Shown here one piece after another: positions 28,901 through 36,578 of a stretch of 64,000 nt of DNA. A program made the translations under genes and the position numbers. Source of the DNA: a gamma proteobacterium HTCC5015 (lineage in GTDB: Bacteria; Pseudomonadota; Gammaproteobacteria; HTCC5015); NCBI GenBank assembly GCA_000155715.1, contig DS990601.1, positions 1-64,000 on the forward strand. Direction: 5' to 3'. Position 1 is the stretch's first letter, and every line of letters begins with the position of its first letter. A model generated the notes under the pieces. That model saw only the letters and a list, made by a program, of their open reading frames with translations, searched no databases and was not told the DNA's origin.

Positions 28901-29190
28901 GCGTTGTCATGGTGGAAAGCATCAATCAACGGATTGCGGATGGCTTGAAAGTATCGGATGCGGTGTTTGATGGAGCGGTTTCAAGGCTAAGGCCCGTGCT
29001 GATGACTGCTATTACCTCGGCACTGGGTCTGATTCCCATGCTGCTGTCCAATGGCGTTGGCGCGGAAATCCAAAAGCCTTTGGCCAGTGTGATCGTGGGC
29101 GGGTTGGTAACCGCTACGTTCTTGACGCTGTTTGTATTGCCGGTGCTGTTTGCCTGGTTTTCAAAAGGCAAGTTAAGCGACATGGCATAA
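25993..29190 (+). CDS. Heavy-metal RND efflux pump 1 (CzcA/CusA family)
   Basis: A 1065-residue inner-membrane proton-driven exporter of the HME-RND family. It has the usual layout: N-terminal TM1 (VVIALITLTVSAVFIIPKL), a first large periplasmic loop, TM2-6, a second loop after about residue 570, and TM8-12. The TM4 motif reads AIGMLVDGSVVMVENMFKHL. CusA Cu/Ag pumps have AIG..VDA and CzcA Zn/Co/Cd pumps DFG..VDG, so this one is intermediate and I assign no substrate. After TM4 is an about 30-residue insert rich in Asp and His (HLTHPDAEHDTQRQ). The start follows TAGGAG. A strong hairpin follows the stop. Confidence 0.92.
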   Translation: MFNRIIDWAVINRLLVVIALITLTVSAVFIIPKLNLDAFPDVTNVQVSVNTEAPGLAAEEVEQLITYPIEAVMYALPDVEEVRSISKTGLSGVTVVFKEGTDIYFARQLVFERLQAAKELIPDGVGTPEMGPNTSGLGQVYQYLLVAEPDAGFDAMALRSLNDWVVKLLLIPAEGVTDVLSFGGEVRQYQVNLNPSRLLAYELTQDEVMMALERNNTNVGGWYMNRGQEQLVIRGTGWLDHGEKGLEQIRQVPLKTVDGTTITVSDVAQVALGSEIRQGAVTMTRKNADDKVENLGEVVSGIVLKRMGANTKATIDGVNARIERINQALPEGVRFEAFYDQADLITQAVQTVVNALLLAFIFIVVILALFLMNLRATFLVLMSIPISIGIALMVMAWFGLSANLMSLGGIAVAIGMLVDGSVVMVENMFKHLTHPDAEHDTQRQSRVDSDDVDPVDVAQDRHGIALRLQEAGKEVARPIFFATAIILVVFMPLFSFEGVEAKLFQPMAISIMLAMLSAVLVALIIVPALATYLFRKGVRQRDSFVLKPLDRLYRKGLAWAMGHSKMVVGVAAVMVIAAALVLPRLGTEFVPELEEGTINLRVTLAPSSSLDTALEVAPKLEAKLMEFPEVTYALSRIGRAEIGGDPEPVNNIEIYIGLKPVPEWTSADNRYELQSLMEQKLEQHPGLLFNFSQPIATRVDELLSGVKAQLAIKLFGPDLAVLANKGQAIEAAVKEIEGARDVAMEQIAGESQLVVKPDRRALSRYGLAVGDVMELVREGLGGASAGQIINGNERYDIYVRLAERFREDRETIADLRLQAPSGAWVRLGDVAEVSIASGPPQVRRDDVQRRVVIQANVHGRDMGSVVADIRQVIAEQVDLPTGYSVDIGGQFENQQRAQKRLSLVVPVSLVLIALLLYFAFASVGQAMLILVNVPLAVIGGVFSLWISGQYLSVPSSVGFITLFGVAVLNGVVMVESINQRIADGLKVSDAVFDGAVSRLRPVLMTAITSALGLIPMLLSNGVGAEIQKPLASVIVGGLVTATFLTLFVLPVLFAWFSKGKLSDMA

Positions 29191-29196
29191 ACATTG

Positions 29197-29229
29197 TGCC
29201 TGCCCTTATCGTTACGGTAAGGGCAGGCA
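29197..29229 (+). terminator. Strong hairpin after RND pump 1
   Basis: TGCCTGCCCTTA (29197-29208) pairs perfectly with TAAGGGCAGGCA (29218-29229) across a 9-base loop, seven bases after the pump stop codon, followed by TGTTTAAT. It probably ends the RND transcript and separates it from nhaA. Confidence 0.75.
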
Positions 29230-29289
29230 TGTTTAATGCGAGCTTTACCTTCAATGGATTTCACGATGGTTAGTTGGCGAGGACAACAA

Positions 29290-30642
29290 ATGGATCAATC
29301 AGTGGATCGGAATAGCACCGGAATAGCCTATATAGAAACTGCCCGTAAATTCCTGGACAGGGAAACAACCGGGGGACTGCTTCTGATTGGTGCAACCCTC
29401 ATCGCGTTAATGATCGGCAACTCCCAATGGGCGGATACATACCACCATTACCTAAAGGATGAACTTGTTTTTGAACTATCAAAGCATTTTACTCTCCGCC
29501 TTACAGTCGAAGAATGGATCAATGACGGCCTCATGGCCATATTTTTTCTGGTGGCCGCCCTGGAACTCAAGCGGGAAATTCTGGTAGGCGAATTGTCATC
29601 CTGGAAAAAGGCATCCATGCCGCTCCTGGGAGCACTTGGTGGAATGATCGTGCCGGCCTTGATTTTTATGGTTCTGAATTTTAACACGGAAAAAATGGTC
29701 GGGTGGGGAATTCCTATGGCCACTGATATTGCCTACTCTTTAGGTATTATCGGGTTGTTAGGAAAGCGTATCCCTTTACAGCTTAAAACCTTTTTGATTG
29801 CGCTGGCGATTGCTGATGATTTTGGTGCGATACTCGTCATTGCTTTGTTTTACAGCAGTGATCTGAGTTGGTTTTATCTGGGGGCTGGCGCAGGTATCTT
29901 CACCTTATTGATGCTATGCAACCGTTTTGGAATAAAAAACCTTTTCTGGTATCTGTTGGGAGGTATCGCTTTGTGGTATTGCTTCCTGAATTCAGGCGTT
30001 CATCCCACCATTGCCGGAGTACTTTTTGCTGTCACCATACCCGTAAAGCCCAAACTGGATAGTAAAATCCTGAAAGAGCGCACCGCCAGGAATGTTGCAG
30101 CACTGGAAGAAACGGATATTGAAAACCGGGACCCCTTGCAGGATATTCGGCAAAGAAAAATTCTTCAAGCGATGAAAAAAGACACCGAAAATTCAAACCC
30201 GCCGTTATTAAAATTAGAAAACGCTTTGATTGATTTTAACGTCTTTTTTATTATCCCTGTTTTCGCCATTGCTAACGCGGGGGTCAAACTGGATGTCAGT
30301 TTATTAGAGGTGATATCGGGTTCCCTTGGCTTGGGTATATTATTAGGTCTTGTCATTGGTAAAGTATTAGGAATAAGTCTGTTTGCGTTAATTGGCGAAA
30401 AGCTGGGTATCGCCGAATTGCATAGCTCTCTCAGATGGCGGCATGTGGTTGGGATGGGCATGATAGCAGGTATCGGATTTACCATGTCTCTGTTTATCAC
30501 CAATCTGGCGTTTGTAGATCCTGAATTGATCAAGGTCGCCAAGATCAGCATCATGCTTGCTTCTCTCATTGCCGCTGTCGGCGGTGTCGCCATGTTATTG
30601 ACCGGCACTGCGCGAGATACCCGCGAGGGTGCTGATAATTAA
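29290..30642 (+). CDS. nhaA: Na+/H+ antiporter NhaA
   Basis: A 450-residue inner-membrane antiporter that exchanges protons for sodium. The two adjacent transport Asp residues are in LAIADDFGAILVIALFY (equivalent to D163/D164 of E. coli). Other family signatures are MATDIAYSLGIIGLLGKRIP and GVHPTIAGVLFAVTIPVKPK. It is about 60 residues longer than the E. coli protein. The extra part is a charged loop around residues 260-310 (LEETDIENRDPLQDIRQRK). I chose ATG 29290 because GAGG lies eight bases upstream and the Asn/Thr-rich N-terminus is normal. It stands after the terminator of the pump, so it is probably transcribed separately. An antiporter in a metal module may replace lost proton-motive balance; that is inference. 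Confidence 0.93.
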   Translation: MDQSVDRNSTGIAYIETARKFLDRETTGGLLLIGATLIALMIGNSQWADTYHHYLKDELVFELSKHFTLRLTVEEWINDGLMAIFFLVAALELKREILVGELSSWKKASMPLLGALGGMIVPALIFMVLNFNTEKMVGWGIPMATDIAYSLGIIGLLGKRIPLQLKTFLIALAIADDFGAILVIALFYSSDLSWFYLGAGAGIFTLLMLCNRFGIKNLFWYLLGGIALWYCFLNSGVHPTIAGVLFAVTIPVKPKLDSKILKERTARNVAALEETDIENRDPLQDIRQRKILQAMKKDTENSNPPLLKLENALIDFNVFFIIPVFAIANAGVKLDVSLLEVISGSLGLGILLGLVIGKVLGISLFALIGEKLGIAELHSSLRWRHVVGMGMIAGIGFTMSLFITNLAFVDPELIKVAKISIMLASLIAAVGGVAMLLTGTARDTREGADN

Positions 30643-30692
30643 GCTATGCGACCACCAGACACCTTTTCGTTAGGCTGAATGGAGGGAATGTG

Positions 30693-31373
30693 ATGAAATT
30701 ACATGAAGTCTCAGAAAACTATGATAGCGCTGCACGATACTATGACCGGTTGACCGATATCGTGTTCGGGCGAATCCTGAAGCTTGAGAAGTATCGTGGT
30801 CATACGATTGACTTACTTGGTGACCTTGATGGTGCCACTGTGCTTGATGTTGGCTGTGGTACCGGTCGCAATTTTCCATTGCTCGTTGAGCGGGTTGGGA
30901 AGCAGGGAAAAATAATTGGGGTTGATTACTCAGAGGGCATGCTGGAGCAGGCGCAACGAAGCATTCGAACGGAGGGATGGCGAAACATTGAACTCATTTG
31001 CGATGATGCCGCGCGCCTTGACAGGGTAACAGAACCAATCGATGCCGTTACCGCGATATGGTGCCTTGGTATTGTCTATGATCTGGAGGCGTCGCTGAAC
31101 CGGATCGCGGACCTGATGCGGCCCGGCGGAAGATTCGCAACAATGGATTTTGAGAAATCACGCCCTGATAAGGGCCTGTTACGATGGCTATATCCAGTTT
31201 ATAGAATCGTTCTTCAGTATGCCGGTATCGATTCTCCTGAAGACCTGGATAACGCGAAGCTGGAAGCGAAGTGGGCTCGTGGAAAAGGCGTGCTAAGAGA
31301 GCGTCTTATTGGACTGAGAGAAGAACATTATTTAAATGGGGCGGGAATGATTATCGAAGGTAGAAAGTCATAA
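30693..31373 (+). CDS. Class I SAM-dependent methyltransferase
   Basis: A 226-residue cytoplasmic methyltransferase. SAM-binding motif I reads TVLDVGCGTGRNFPLL (about residues 48-63), the acidic loop follows at KIIGVDYSEGMLEQAQ, and ICDDAARLD matches motif II. RPGGRFATMDFEK is the post-motif strand. It resembles the ubiquinone/menaquinone methyltransferase-like group but the substrate cannot be read from the sequence. GGAGGG at 30681-30686 places the start at ATG 30693 (a GTG directly before it is possible). It lies 50 bp after nhaA and before the CDF exporter. A metal- or metalloid-methylating role is possible but unsupported by any Cys motif. Confidence 0.85.
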   Translation: MKLHEVSENYDSAARYYDRLTDIVFGRILKLEKYRGHTIDLLGDLDGATVLDVGCGTGRNFPLLVERVGKQGKIIGVDYSEGMLEQAQRSIRTEGWRNIELICDDAARLDRVTEPIDAVTAIWCLGIVYDLEASLNRIADLMRPGGRFATMDFEKSRPDKGLLRWLYPVYRIVLQYAGIDSPEDLDNAKLEAKWARGKGVLRERLIGLREEHYLNGAGMIIEGRKS

Positions 31374-31426
31374 GAAAAACTAAATTCCTGATTTAATATC
31401 ACCCGTTGCACCAATAAGGAATACCA

Positions 31427-32344
31427 ATGGCCCAACACGATCACTCGCACCTCAAAGATGAGAGCGCCAGCCGGATAGGAATGGCGTTCTTCCTGAACGT
31501 AATCTTTACCATTATTGAATTTGTTGGTGGTTGGTTAACTAACAGTACGGCTATCATGGCCGATGCGGTTCATGATTTGGGGGACAGTCTGTCGATCGGT
31601 AGCGCCTGGCTATTGAACCGCCTGGGGAAAAAATCCGCCGATAGCGAATTCACCTATGGCTATCGGCGATTATCGCTGTTTGGAGCTTTGATCAACAGTT
31701 TGGTGCTGATTGCCGGATCGATATGGGTATTAAGTGAGGCAATTCCCCGGCTGGCCAACCCAGTGATGCCCGTCACCGAGGGCATGTTAGCACTGGCGAT
31801 TTTGGGCGTTATGGTCAACGGTATTGCAGCTTATCGCCTTAGCAAGGGATATACGCTAAACGAAAAGATATTGAACTGGCACCTGTTGGAAGATGTGCTG
31901 GGCTGGCTGGCGGTGCTGATTATCTCAATCGTATTGCAGTTTGCTGACTGGCCTATTCTCGATCCATTGTTATCGGTGGGATTCACTCTGTTTATTCTAC
32001 TTAATGTGATTCGGAATTTTTGGGTGACCGGTAAGCTGTTTTTCCAGGCGGTACCAGATAAGGCACTCCACAAAGAGATTGAGCACAAGCTACTTGCTAT
32101 TGATGGTGTCAGCGACATTCATCACCAGCACCTCTGGTCTCTGGATGGTGAACAGCATGTACTGACGGCCCATATCGTAGCGGATCACGAGGGAGTTTTT
32201 GGTCCTGACGAATACTGCGCCATCAAACAATCCATTGCTATGGCGCTCGAACAATACCCGCTGGCTCACACCACAATTGAAATCGAGCTGACCGAAGAAG
32301 CTTGCCGGGATCAACCCGTGCCCAGCCAAACGGATCAGCACTAA
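31427..32344 (+). CDS. CDF family cation exporter, module 1 (CzcD-like)
   Basis: A 305-residue cation diffusion facilitator, which exports divalent metal from the cytoplasm in exchange for protons. Six membrane helices come first. The metal site shows as H49-x3-D53 in TM2 ([10 protein letters not shown]) and H152-x3-D156 in TM5 ([11 protein letters not shown]), the HD-HD pattern associated with Zn and Cd. A His-containing N-terminus (AQHDHSHLK) and a cytoplasmic C-terminal domain ([20 protein letters not shown]) complete the family plan. It would supply metal to the periplasm for the RND pump. A paralogue with the same neighbours lies at 54054. The ynfA gene follows 14 bp later. Confidence 0.93.
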   Translation: MAQHDHSHLKDESASRIGMAFFLNVIFTIIEFVGGWLTNSTAIMADAVHDLGDSLSIGSAWLLNRLGKKSADSEFTYGYRRLSLFGALINSLVLIAGSIWVLSEAIPRLANPVMPVTEGMLALAILGVMVNGIAAYRLSKGYTLNEKILNWHLLEDVLGWLAVLIISIVLQFADWPILDPLLSVGFTLFILLNVIRNFWVTGKLFFQAVPDKALHKEIEHKLLAIDGVSDIHHQHLWSLDGEQHVLTAHIVADHEGVFGPDEYCAIKQSIAMALEQYPLAHTTIEIELTEEACRDQPVPSQTDQH

Positions 32345-32358
32345 CAAGAGAACTTCGT

Positions 32359-32685
32359 ATGTCCATACTTTCCACGCTCGGTTTGTTCATCATCACCGCT
32401 ATTGCGGAAATAGTTGGCTGTTATCTTCCATACCTCTGGCTGAAGAAATCGGCATCCGCATGGGTTTTGCTGCCGGCAGCGTTCAGCCTAGCGCTGTTTG
32501 CCTGGCTACTGTCTCTTCATCCAACCGCAGCGGGCCGGGTTTATGCGGCCTATGGCGGCGTCTATGTTTCGGTGGCCATACTGTGGTTGTGGGGTGTGGA
32601 TGGGATTCGCCCGCATCTGTGGGATTTTGTAGGCGTGGCCATCACCTTGTTAGGGATGGGCATTATCATGTTTGCGCCGAGATGA
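32359..32685 (+). CDS. ynfA: YnfA/UPF0060 small membrane protein, module 1
   Basis: A 108-residue protein of four membrane helices: [57 protein letters not shown] and [16 protein letters not shown]. It belongs to the YnfA family, related to the small multidrug resistance transporters. The ATG at 32359 gives the family N-terminus. Both copies in the window follow a CDF exporter, which suggests a metal- or stress-linked job; the substrate is not known. It ends 16 bp before the convergent stop of the broken tnpS. Confidence 0.9.
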   Translation: MSILSTLGLFIITAIAEIVGCYLPYLWLKKSASAWVLLPAAFSLALFAWLLSLHPTAAGRVYAAYGGVYVSVAILWLWGVDGIRPHLWDFVGVAITLLGMGIIMFAPR

Positions 32686-32701
32686 TTTCGATCCTGCGGA
32701 T

Positions 32702-33034
32702 TTACTTTCCCTTTTTTAGGGATTCAGCGTTCAGCAACAAGCTCATTTTTTCCATCAGAATGATTGATGCGTTATTATTGAACTGCTGTCCTTCCTCAAT
32801 GTACTCCCAAACGGTAGAATCACTTTTCCAGCCTCCTTGCTTTTTAATCAGTTCAAAGTCCACGCGCTCCCGTGCCGCCGAGGTAGAGAGGCCGCGACGA
32901 AAACTATGACTGCTTAAGTCGGGCGCAAAATCGAACTGGCAGGCCTTGCCCAAGGTTTTGAGAAGATCGTTTACCGCCCCTGGATTCAGCGCTCTTTTCT
33001 GAACATGATCCCAGCGGTTGATGGGCCTGAAGAG
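32702..33034 (-). pseudogene. tnpS: 3' half of tnpS split by the mercury transposon
   Basis: This is the C-terminal part of a tyrosine recombinase. It holds the HSFRRGLSTSAARERVDFEL box (His and Arg of the active site), GGWKSDSTVWEYIEEGQQ with the catalytic Tyr, and an end differing from the other copies (LLLNAESLKKGK). Its N-terminal half lies at 44120-44817. Removing 33035-44119 and one AAGAG copy rejoins the codons in frame (two bases from the right part, one from the left) and restores NEGPLFRPINRWD, as in the intact copies. The protein was therefore about 340 residues before the insertion. Confidence 0.92.
33030..33034. repeat. Left target duplication AAGAG of the mercury transposon
   Basis: AAGAG abuts the left inverted repeat and equals 44120-44124; removing one copy with the element repairs tnpS. 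Confidence 0.93.
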
Positions 33035-33126
33035 GAGGTCCGGCCGGTAAAAGCGTTGGAATTAGCCACTTCGCATATAACATATTGATTAATATAGTTT
33101 TTAGGAAAAAAGTTTTACTAAAGCCT

Positions 33127-34182
33127 TTATCGCGACAGTGACTCCTGAAGCTGCTTAAACTGCCCCTGAATCACTGCTTTTTCCTGAAGAATCATCTTGT
33201 TCTCATCGAATAGAACTCCCACTCTATTCTGAGCGGCTATCATATCCGTTTTAGTGGCCTCCAATGCTTGGGATAGCACGGCCACTTGCTTATCGACGTC
33301 TGCTTTCTGGCTGGTGAGCGCGGCAATATTATCCACCAATTGTTCGCTTTTATGCTGCTGCTCCCGACTTTTTACCGAGGCGTCGTTAAGTTGATGCTCC
33401 AAGTTCTGGATATCGACCACTTGCCTATCTAGGGTGCTTTTGTGCATCGCATTGGCCTTTTCGAGCTCATGCGTTTGTCGTTGTAAGTGCGCATTAGTGT
33501 CTATCAGCTCGGACGCTCTTGACTCGGCTTGGATGAGCTGGTGTTGCAGGTCTTGAATCTGGTCTTTCAGGCCCTGGTTAACCACATGGAATTGCTCGCG
33601 TTCCTGCTGCCGATCTTCGGCGGTGCGTTGCTGGTAGTGTTCAAAGTGATCACGAATATCCTTATTTTCCTGCTTGAGTTCTGCAACGCTTTCCTTTAAT
33701 TCAGCAGTTCGTGAAAGAGCTTCGTCGCGTTGAGCCTCTGCCGTTGCTAGCTTAATGCGTACCTCTTCCAGAGACTTGCCTTGCAGGGCTTTTGCTTCGG
33801 TAATTTGCGATAGCTGGGCGTTCACATCCTGTTGGCGGTCGGTAAGCTGCACAATGCTATTACGGGCCTCAGTCAATTCTTTTCGGAGTTCCTCATTCGA
33901 TGCCTTGAATTCGTTGCGGGATTGCGCAATGCGCTGGTCGGCCATCTGCTGAACTCGTTCATGCAAGGCTTTTACTACCTCGACGAGATCATTCGGCAGT
34001 CCGCTCACATCGGCCAACTCCCCATTATCTGACCGCCAGCGCTTGAGCAGCGGAGCTATGGTGCTTTTGCTGCCGGTACCCAAGTGCTCACGAACACGAT
34101 CCACCGTAGGTTCCTGATTCTGGGTTTTGATAGCCTCTGCGGCTTTCGAGACATCGTAGTAAGTGATTCCGGCGCGAGCCAT
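33127..34182 (-). CDS. tnpT: TnpT, KfrA-like resolution accessory protein
   Basis: A 351-residue DNA-binding protein. The first about 60 residues form a KfrA_N-type domain (ITYYDVSKAAEAIKTQNQEP, then VDRVREHLGTGSKSTIAPLL). The rest is almost continuous coiled coil, with heptad runs such as RIAQSRNEFKASNEELRKEL. In Tn4651, TnpT binds the resolution site and helps the tyrosine recombinase TnpS resolve cointegrates. It is divergent from tnpS across a 206-bp gap that contains a core-like inverted repeat. Its stop lies 54 bp inside the left end. This is the intact counterpart of the truncated copy at 15826. Confidence 0.88.
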   Translation of the reverse strand: MARAGITYYDVSKAAEAIKTQNQEPTVDRVREHLGTGSKSTIAPLLKRWRSDNGELADVSGLPNDLVEVVKALHERVQQMADQRIAQSRNEFKASNEELRKELTEARNSIVQLTDRQQDVNAQLSQITEAKALQGKSLEEVRIKLATAEAQRDEALSRTAELKESVAELKQENKDIRDHFEHYQQRTAEDRQQEREQFHVVNQGLKDQIQDLQHQLIQAESRASELIDTNAHLQRQTHELEKANAMHKSTLDRQVVDIQNLEHQLNDASVKSREQQHKSEQLVDNIAALTSQKADVDKQVAVLSQALEATKTDMIAAQNRVGVLFDENKMILQEKAVIQGQFKQLQESLSR

Positions 34183-34388
34183 GACAGTTTTCCCCGATGA
34201 TAATATCGTAACGTATTACATAAAACGTAATATAACATAATATAGTAACTTCTATTCAGCTCATAAAAATTAAATAGTAACCTTCGATAATGAATGTTAT
34301 CGTTTGTTAAAGCAGAGAGACTTAAATTGTGGGCTTGTAACACCAGTACAGAATGGCCTTTTCAGCGCATCCAAGAAGACTCCTATTT
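34183..34388. other. Putative rst resolution site between tnpT and tnpS
   Basis: The divergent gap holds an inverted repeat: left arm GTAACCTTCGATAA (34277-34290), 6-base spacer TGAATG, right arm TTATCGTTTGTTAA (34297-34310). Ten of fourteen positions pair, with perfect CGATAA cores. This is the shape of a tyrosine-recombinase crossover site. The box CTTGTAACACCAGTACA lies on the tnpS side. The tnpT side is AT-rich with repeated TAACGTATTAC-like words. Known tnpS/tnpT elements resolve at a site in this position. Confidence 0.7.
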
Positions 34389-35411
34389 ATGAACAGTAAA
34401 TTGCCAAAAACCGTCACTGAACTGTCGTTACGTAATGAGCATTCAAGCTTGGTTGCACGCCGAGAAGCCGAGTCGCTGCAGCAATATCTTCAGGCAGCAA
34501 CTTCCGACAACACTCGAAAAGCCTACCGCTCGGCCATTCGGCAGTTTGAAAAATGGGGTGGCCGCCTGCCTACGGATCGGGACACGGTGGTGCGCTACCT
34601 GCTGGCCAGGGCCGAATCGCTAAACCCCAGGACCCTGGATCTGCACCTCACGGCGATCAGCCAGTGGCACCATTTTCAGGCGCTGCCTGATCCGGTCCGC
34701 GATCCTTTAGTGCGTAAAACTATGGATGGCATCCGACGCACGCATGGCCAGCCCAAGCGCAAAGCCAAGGCGCTGCGACTAGAGCACATTGCGCAGATGG
34801 TGAAGCATCTACAGCAACTGCATGACAGCAAGAAGAAGTATCGGGATATCGCGCTGGTGTTAACGGGTTTTTTTGGTGCCTTTCGTCGTAGTGAATTGGT
34901 GGCCATTAAAACCAGTGATCTGATGTGGGAGCCTGAAGGGCTTCTCATCAAATTGCCTCGATCCAAGACCGATCAGCAAGCCACAGGCTTAGTACGGGCC
35001 TTGCCTTTTGGTGCTCCAGGCTGCTGTCCTGCTACGGCCTTGAGGGACTGGATAGAATTGGGTGGCATAAATGAAGGTCCGATTTTTCGCCCCATTAACC
35101 GCTGGGATAAGGTTCAGCCGAAAGCGCTGAATCCCGGTGCCATTAATGAATTACTCAAGAGTTTGGGTAGCGCCTGTCAGTTCGATTTCGTACCTGAACT
35201 GAGCAGCCATAGCTTCCGGCGCGGCCTGTCTACGTCGGCAGCTCGAGAGCGAATTGATTTTGAGTTGATTAAAAAACAAGGAGGATGGAAGAGCGATGCT
35301 ACCGTCTGGGAGTACATTGAAGAAGGACAGCAACTCTCCAATAACGCTACCCATATATTGATGGAGAAAATGGCGGTTCTTATCGATACCATTAATGTAA
35401 ACGGGATGTAA
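34389..35411 (+). CDS. tnpS: TnpS tyrosine recombinase (cointegrate resolvase)
   Basis: A 340-residue tyrosine recombinase that resolves transposition cointegrates. The N-terminal SAM-like DNA-binding domain is at about 30-120 (ATSDNTRKAYRSAIRQFEKW). Catalytic residues are Arg in GAFRRSELVAI, Lys in LPRSKTDQQ, His and Arg in SHSFRRGLS, and Tyr in VWEYIEEG. I chose ATG 34389 because all three tnpS copies share an SLRN-E motif about ten residues after this point and similar upstream bases. It is divergent from tnpT. merR begins two bases after its stop on the same strand, so merR is probably transcribed from within or upstream of tnpS. Confidence 0.92.
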   Translation: MNSKLPKTVTELSLRNEHSSLVARREAESLQQYLQAATSDNTRKAYRSAIRQFEKWGGRLPTDRDTVVRYLLARAESLNPRTLDLHLTAISQWHHFQALPDPVRDPLVRKTMDGIRRTHGQPKRKAKALRLEHIAQMVKHLQQLHDSKKKYRDIALVLTGFFGAFRRSELVAIKTSDLMWEPEGLLIKLPRSKTDQQATGLVRALPFGAPGCCPATALRDWIELGGINEGPIFRPINRWDKVQPKALNPGAINELLKSLGSACQFDFVPELSSHSFRRGLSTSAARERIDFELIKKQGGWKSDATVWEYIEEGQQLSNNATHILMEKMAVLIDTINVNGM

Positions 35412-35413
35412 GC

Positions 35414-35800
35414 ATGACACGAACCATCAGTAAAGTTGCCGAAGAACTGGCTATCAATATAGAAACTGTACGTTTTTATGAGCGTCGCGGCTTGATACAG
35501 CAACCACCAAAACCTGAACTGGGTTACCGCCATTATCCCGATGAAACAGTGAACCGCATTCGTTTCATTAAGCGGGCGCAAGAGTTGGGGTTTACCCTGG
35601 AAGAGATCGCCAACCTGCTCAGCTTGAATGACCGCCCATGTGCTCAGGTGCAGGAACTGGCCGAATATAAACTCAGCGCCGTCAAAGAAAAAATGGCTGA
35701 CTTACGTCGCCTTGAGAAAGCGCTCAAGGTCTTACTCGCACAGTGCCACAGTAATGATGATGACAGCCACTGTCCCATCATCGATTCCCTGCAACCTTAA
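35414..35800 (+). CDS. merR: MerR mercury-responsive regulator
   Basis: A 128-residue MerR-family regulator that represses mer without Hg(II) and activates it with Hg(II). The winged helix-turn-helix is at the N-terminus (ELAINIETVRFYERRGLI), then a dimerisation helix. The Hg-binding Cys residues are C76, C111 and C120; the spacing of 35 and 9 equals that of Tn501 MerR (82, 117, 126). The gene lies on the same strand as merTPCA and two bases after tnpS, unlike Tn21 and Tn501 where merR is divergent. It could also act on the matching operator at 63046. Confidence 0.95.
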   Translation: MTRTISKVAEELAINIETVRFYERRGLIQQPPKPELGYRHYPDETVNRIRFIKRAQELGFTLEEIANLLSLNDRPCAQVQELAEYKLSAVKEKMADLRRLEKALKVLLAQCHSNDDDSHCPIIDSLQP

Positions 35801-35833
35801 TTAATTAGTTTTACACGGGCATCACAAAAACGC

Positions 35834-35865
35834 TTGACTCCGTACATCGGTACGGAGATTACACT
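35834..35865 (+). promoter_or_regulatory. merT promoter with MerR operator
   Basis: A -35 box TTGACT (35834-35839) is followed by the dyad CCGTAC-ATCG-GTACGG (35840-35855). The -10 candidate is TTACAC or TACACT (35859-35865), giving a 19- or 20-base spacer. The long spacer with a dyad inside it is the hallmark of MerR-activated promoters. It drives merTPCA. Confidence 0.9.
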
Positions 35866-35897
35866 TGCTCCATACACTGAAATCAGAGGAGTAAGTC

Positions 35898-36245
35898 GTG
35901 TCACAGAAAGAATCCAATCTACCTATTATTGGCGGCGTTATCGCAGCTGTTGGCGCTGGCCTGTGCTGCGCTGGTCCTTTCGTCTTGTTGCTGCTAGGAG
36001 TGAGTGGCTCCTGGATTGGTAATTTAACCTTGTTAGAACCGTACCGCCCCATTTTTATCCTGCTGGTTTTAGCCTTATTTGGATTTGCTGGCTGGAAGGT
36101 CTATCGCCCCGTTGAGGCGTGCGAGCCAGGCACCGCCTGTGCAGTTCCTCAAGTGAGAAAACGACGGCAGGTGATCTTTTGGTTAACGACACTGACTGCG
36201 TTGGTGCTAGTCACCAGTAATTATTGGATTGTCTGGTTTGCCTGA
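35898..36245 (+). CDS. merT: MerT mercuric ion transporter
   Basis: A 115-residue inner-membrane protein with three helices that brings Hg(II) into the cytoplasm for reduction. The Cys pair C23-C24 (GAGLCCAGPF) lies in the first helix and the cytoplasmic pair C75 and C81 (ACEPGTAC) in the loop before helix three, as in known MerT. The start is GTG at 35898 with AGAGGAG seven bases upstream. It is the first gene after the mer operator and is followed by merP. Confidence 0.94.
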   Translation: MSQKESNLPIIGGVIAAVGAGLCCAGPFVLLLLGVSGSWIGNLTLLEPYRPIFILLVLALFGFAGWKVYRPVEACEPGTACAVPQVRKRRQVIFWLTTLTALVLVTSNYWIVWFA

Positions 36246-36299
36246 ACACTTTCTTACCGCTCACTTTTATTAATGACTTATACGTTACTGGAGAAAATG

Positions 36300-36575
36300 A
36301 TGAAGAAAATTGCCTTGTTGTCTTTGCTAGCCTTGACCAGCCTGACCGCTTTTGCTGCGCCGAAAACAGTTACTTTGGAAGTTCCAACCATGAACTGTGT
36401 GACCTGCCCCTTTACGGTCAAAAAGGCATTAAAAAATGTTGAGGGTGTGAGTAAAGCTGAAGTCACCTTTGAAACAAAATTGGCAGTAGTCACTTTTGAC
36501 GACGAAAAAACCACGGTAAAAGCACTGACCCAAGCCACCACTAATGCGGGTTATCCGTCAACGCTCAAGGAGTAA
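36300..36575 (+). CDS. merP: MerP periplasmic mercury-binding protein
   Basis: A 91-residue periplasmic protein that binds Hg(II) and passes it to MerT. The signal peptide is KKIALLSLLALTSLTAFAA. The HMA domain contains the metal motif MNCVTCPFTVKK (C33 and C36) and ends NAGYPSTLKE, typical for MerP. GGAG lies seven bases before ATG 36300, preferred over ATG 36297. It stands between merT and merC in one transcript. Confidence 0.95.
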   Translation: MKKIALLSLLALTSLTAFAAPKTVTLEVPTMNCVTCPFTVKKALKNVEGVSKAEVTFETKLAVVTFDDEKTTVKALTQATTNAGYPSTLKE

Positions 36576-36578
36576 AGC

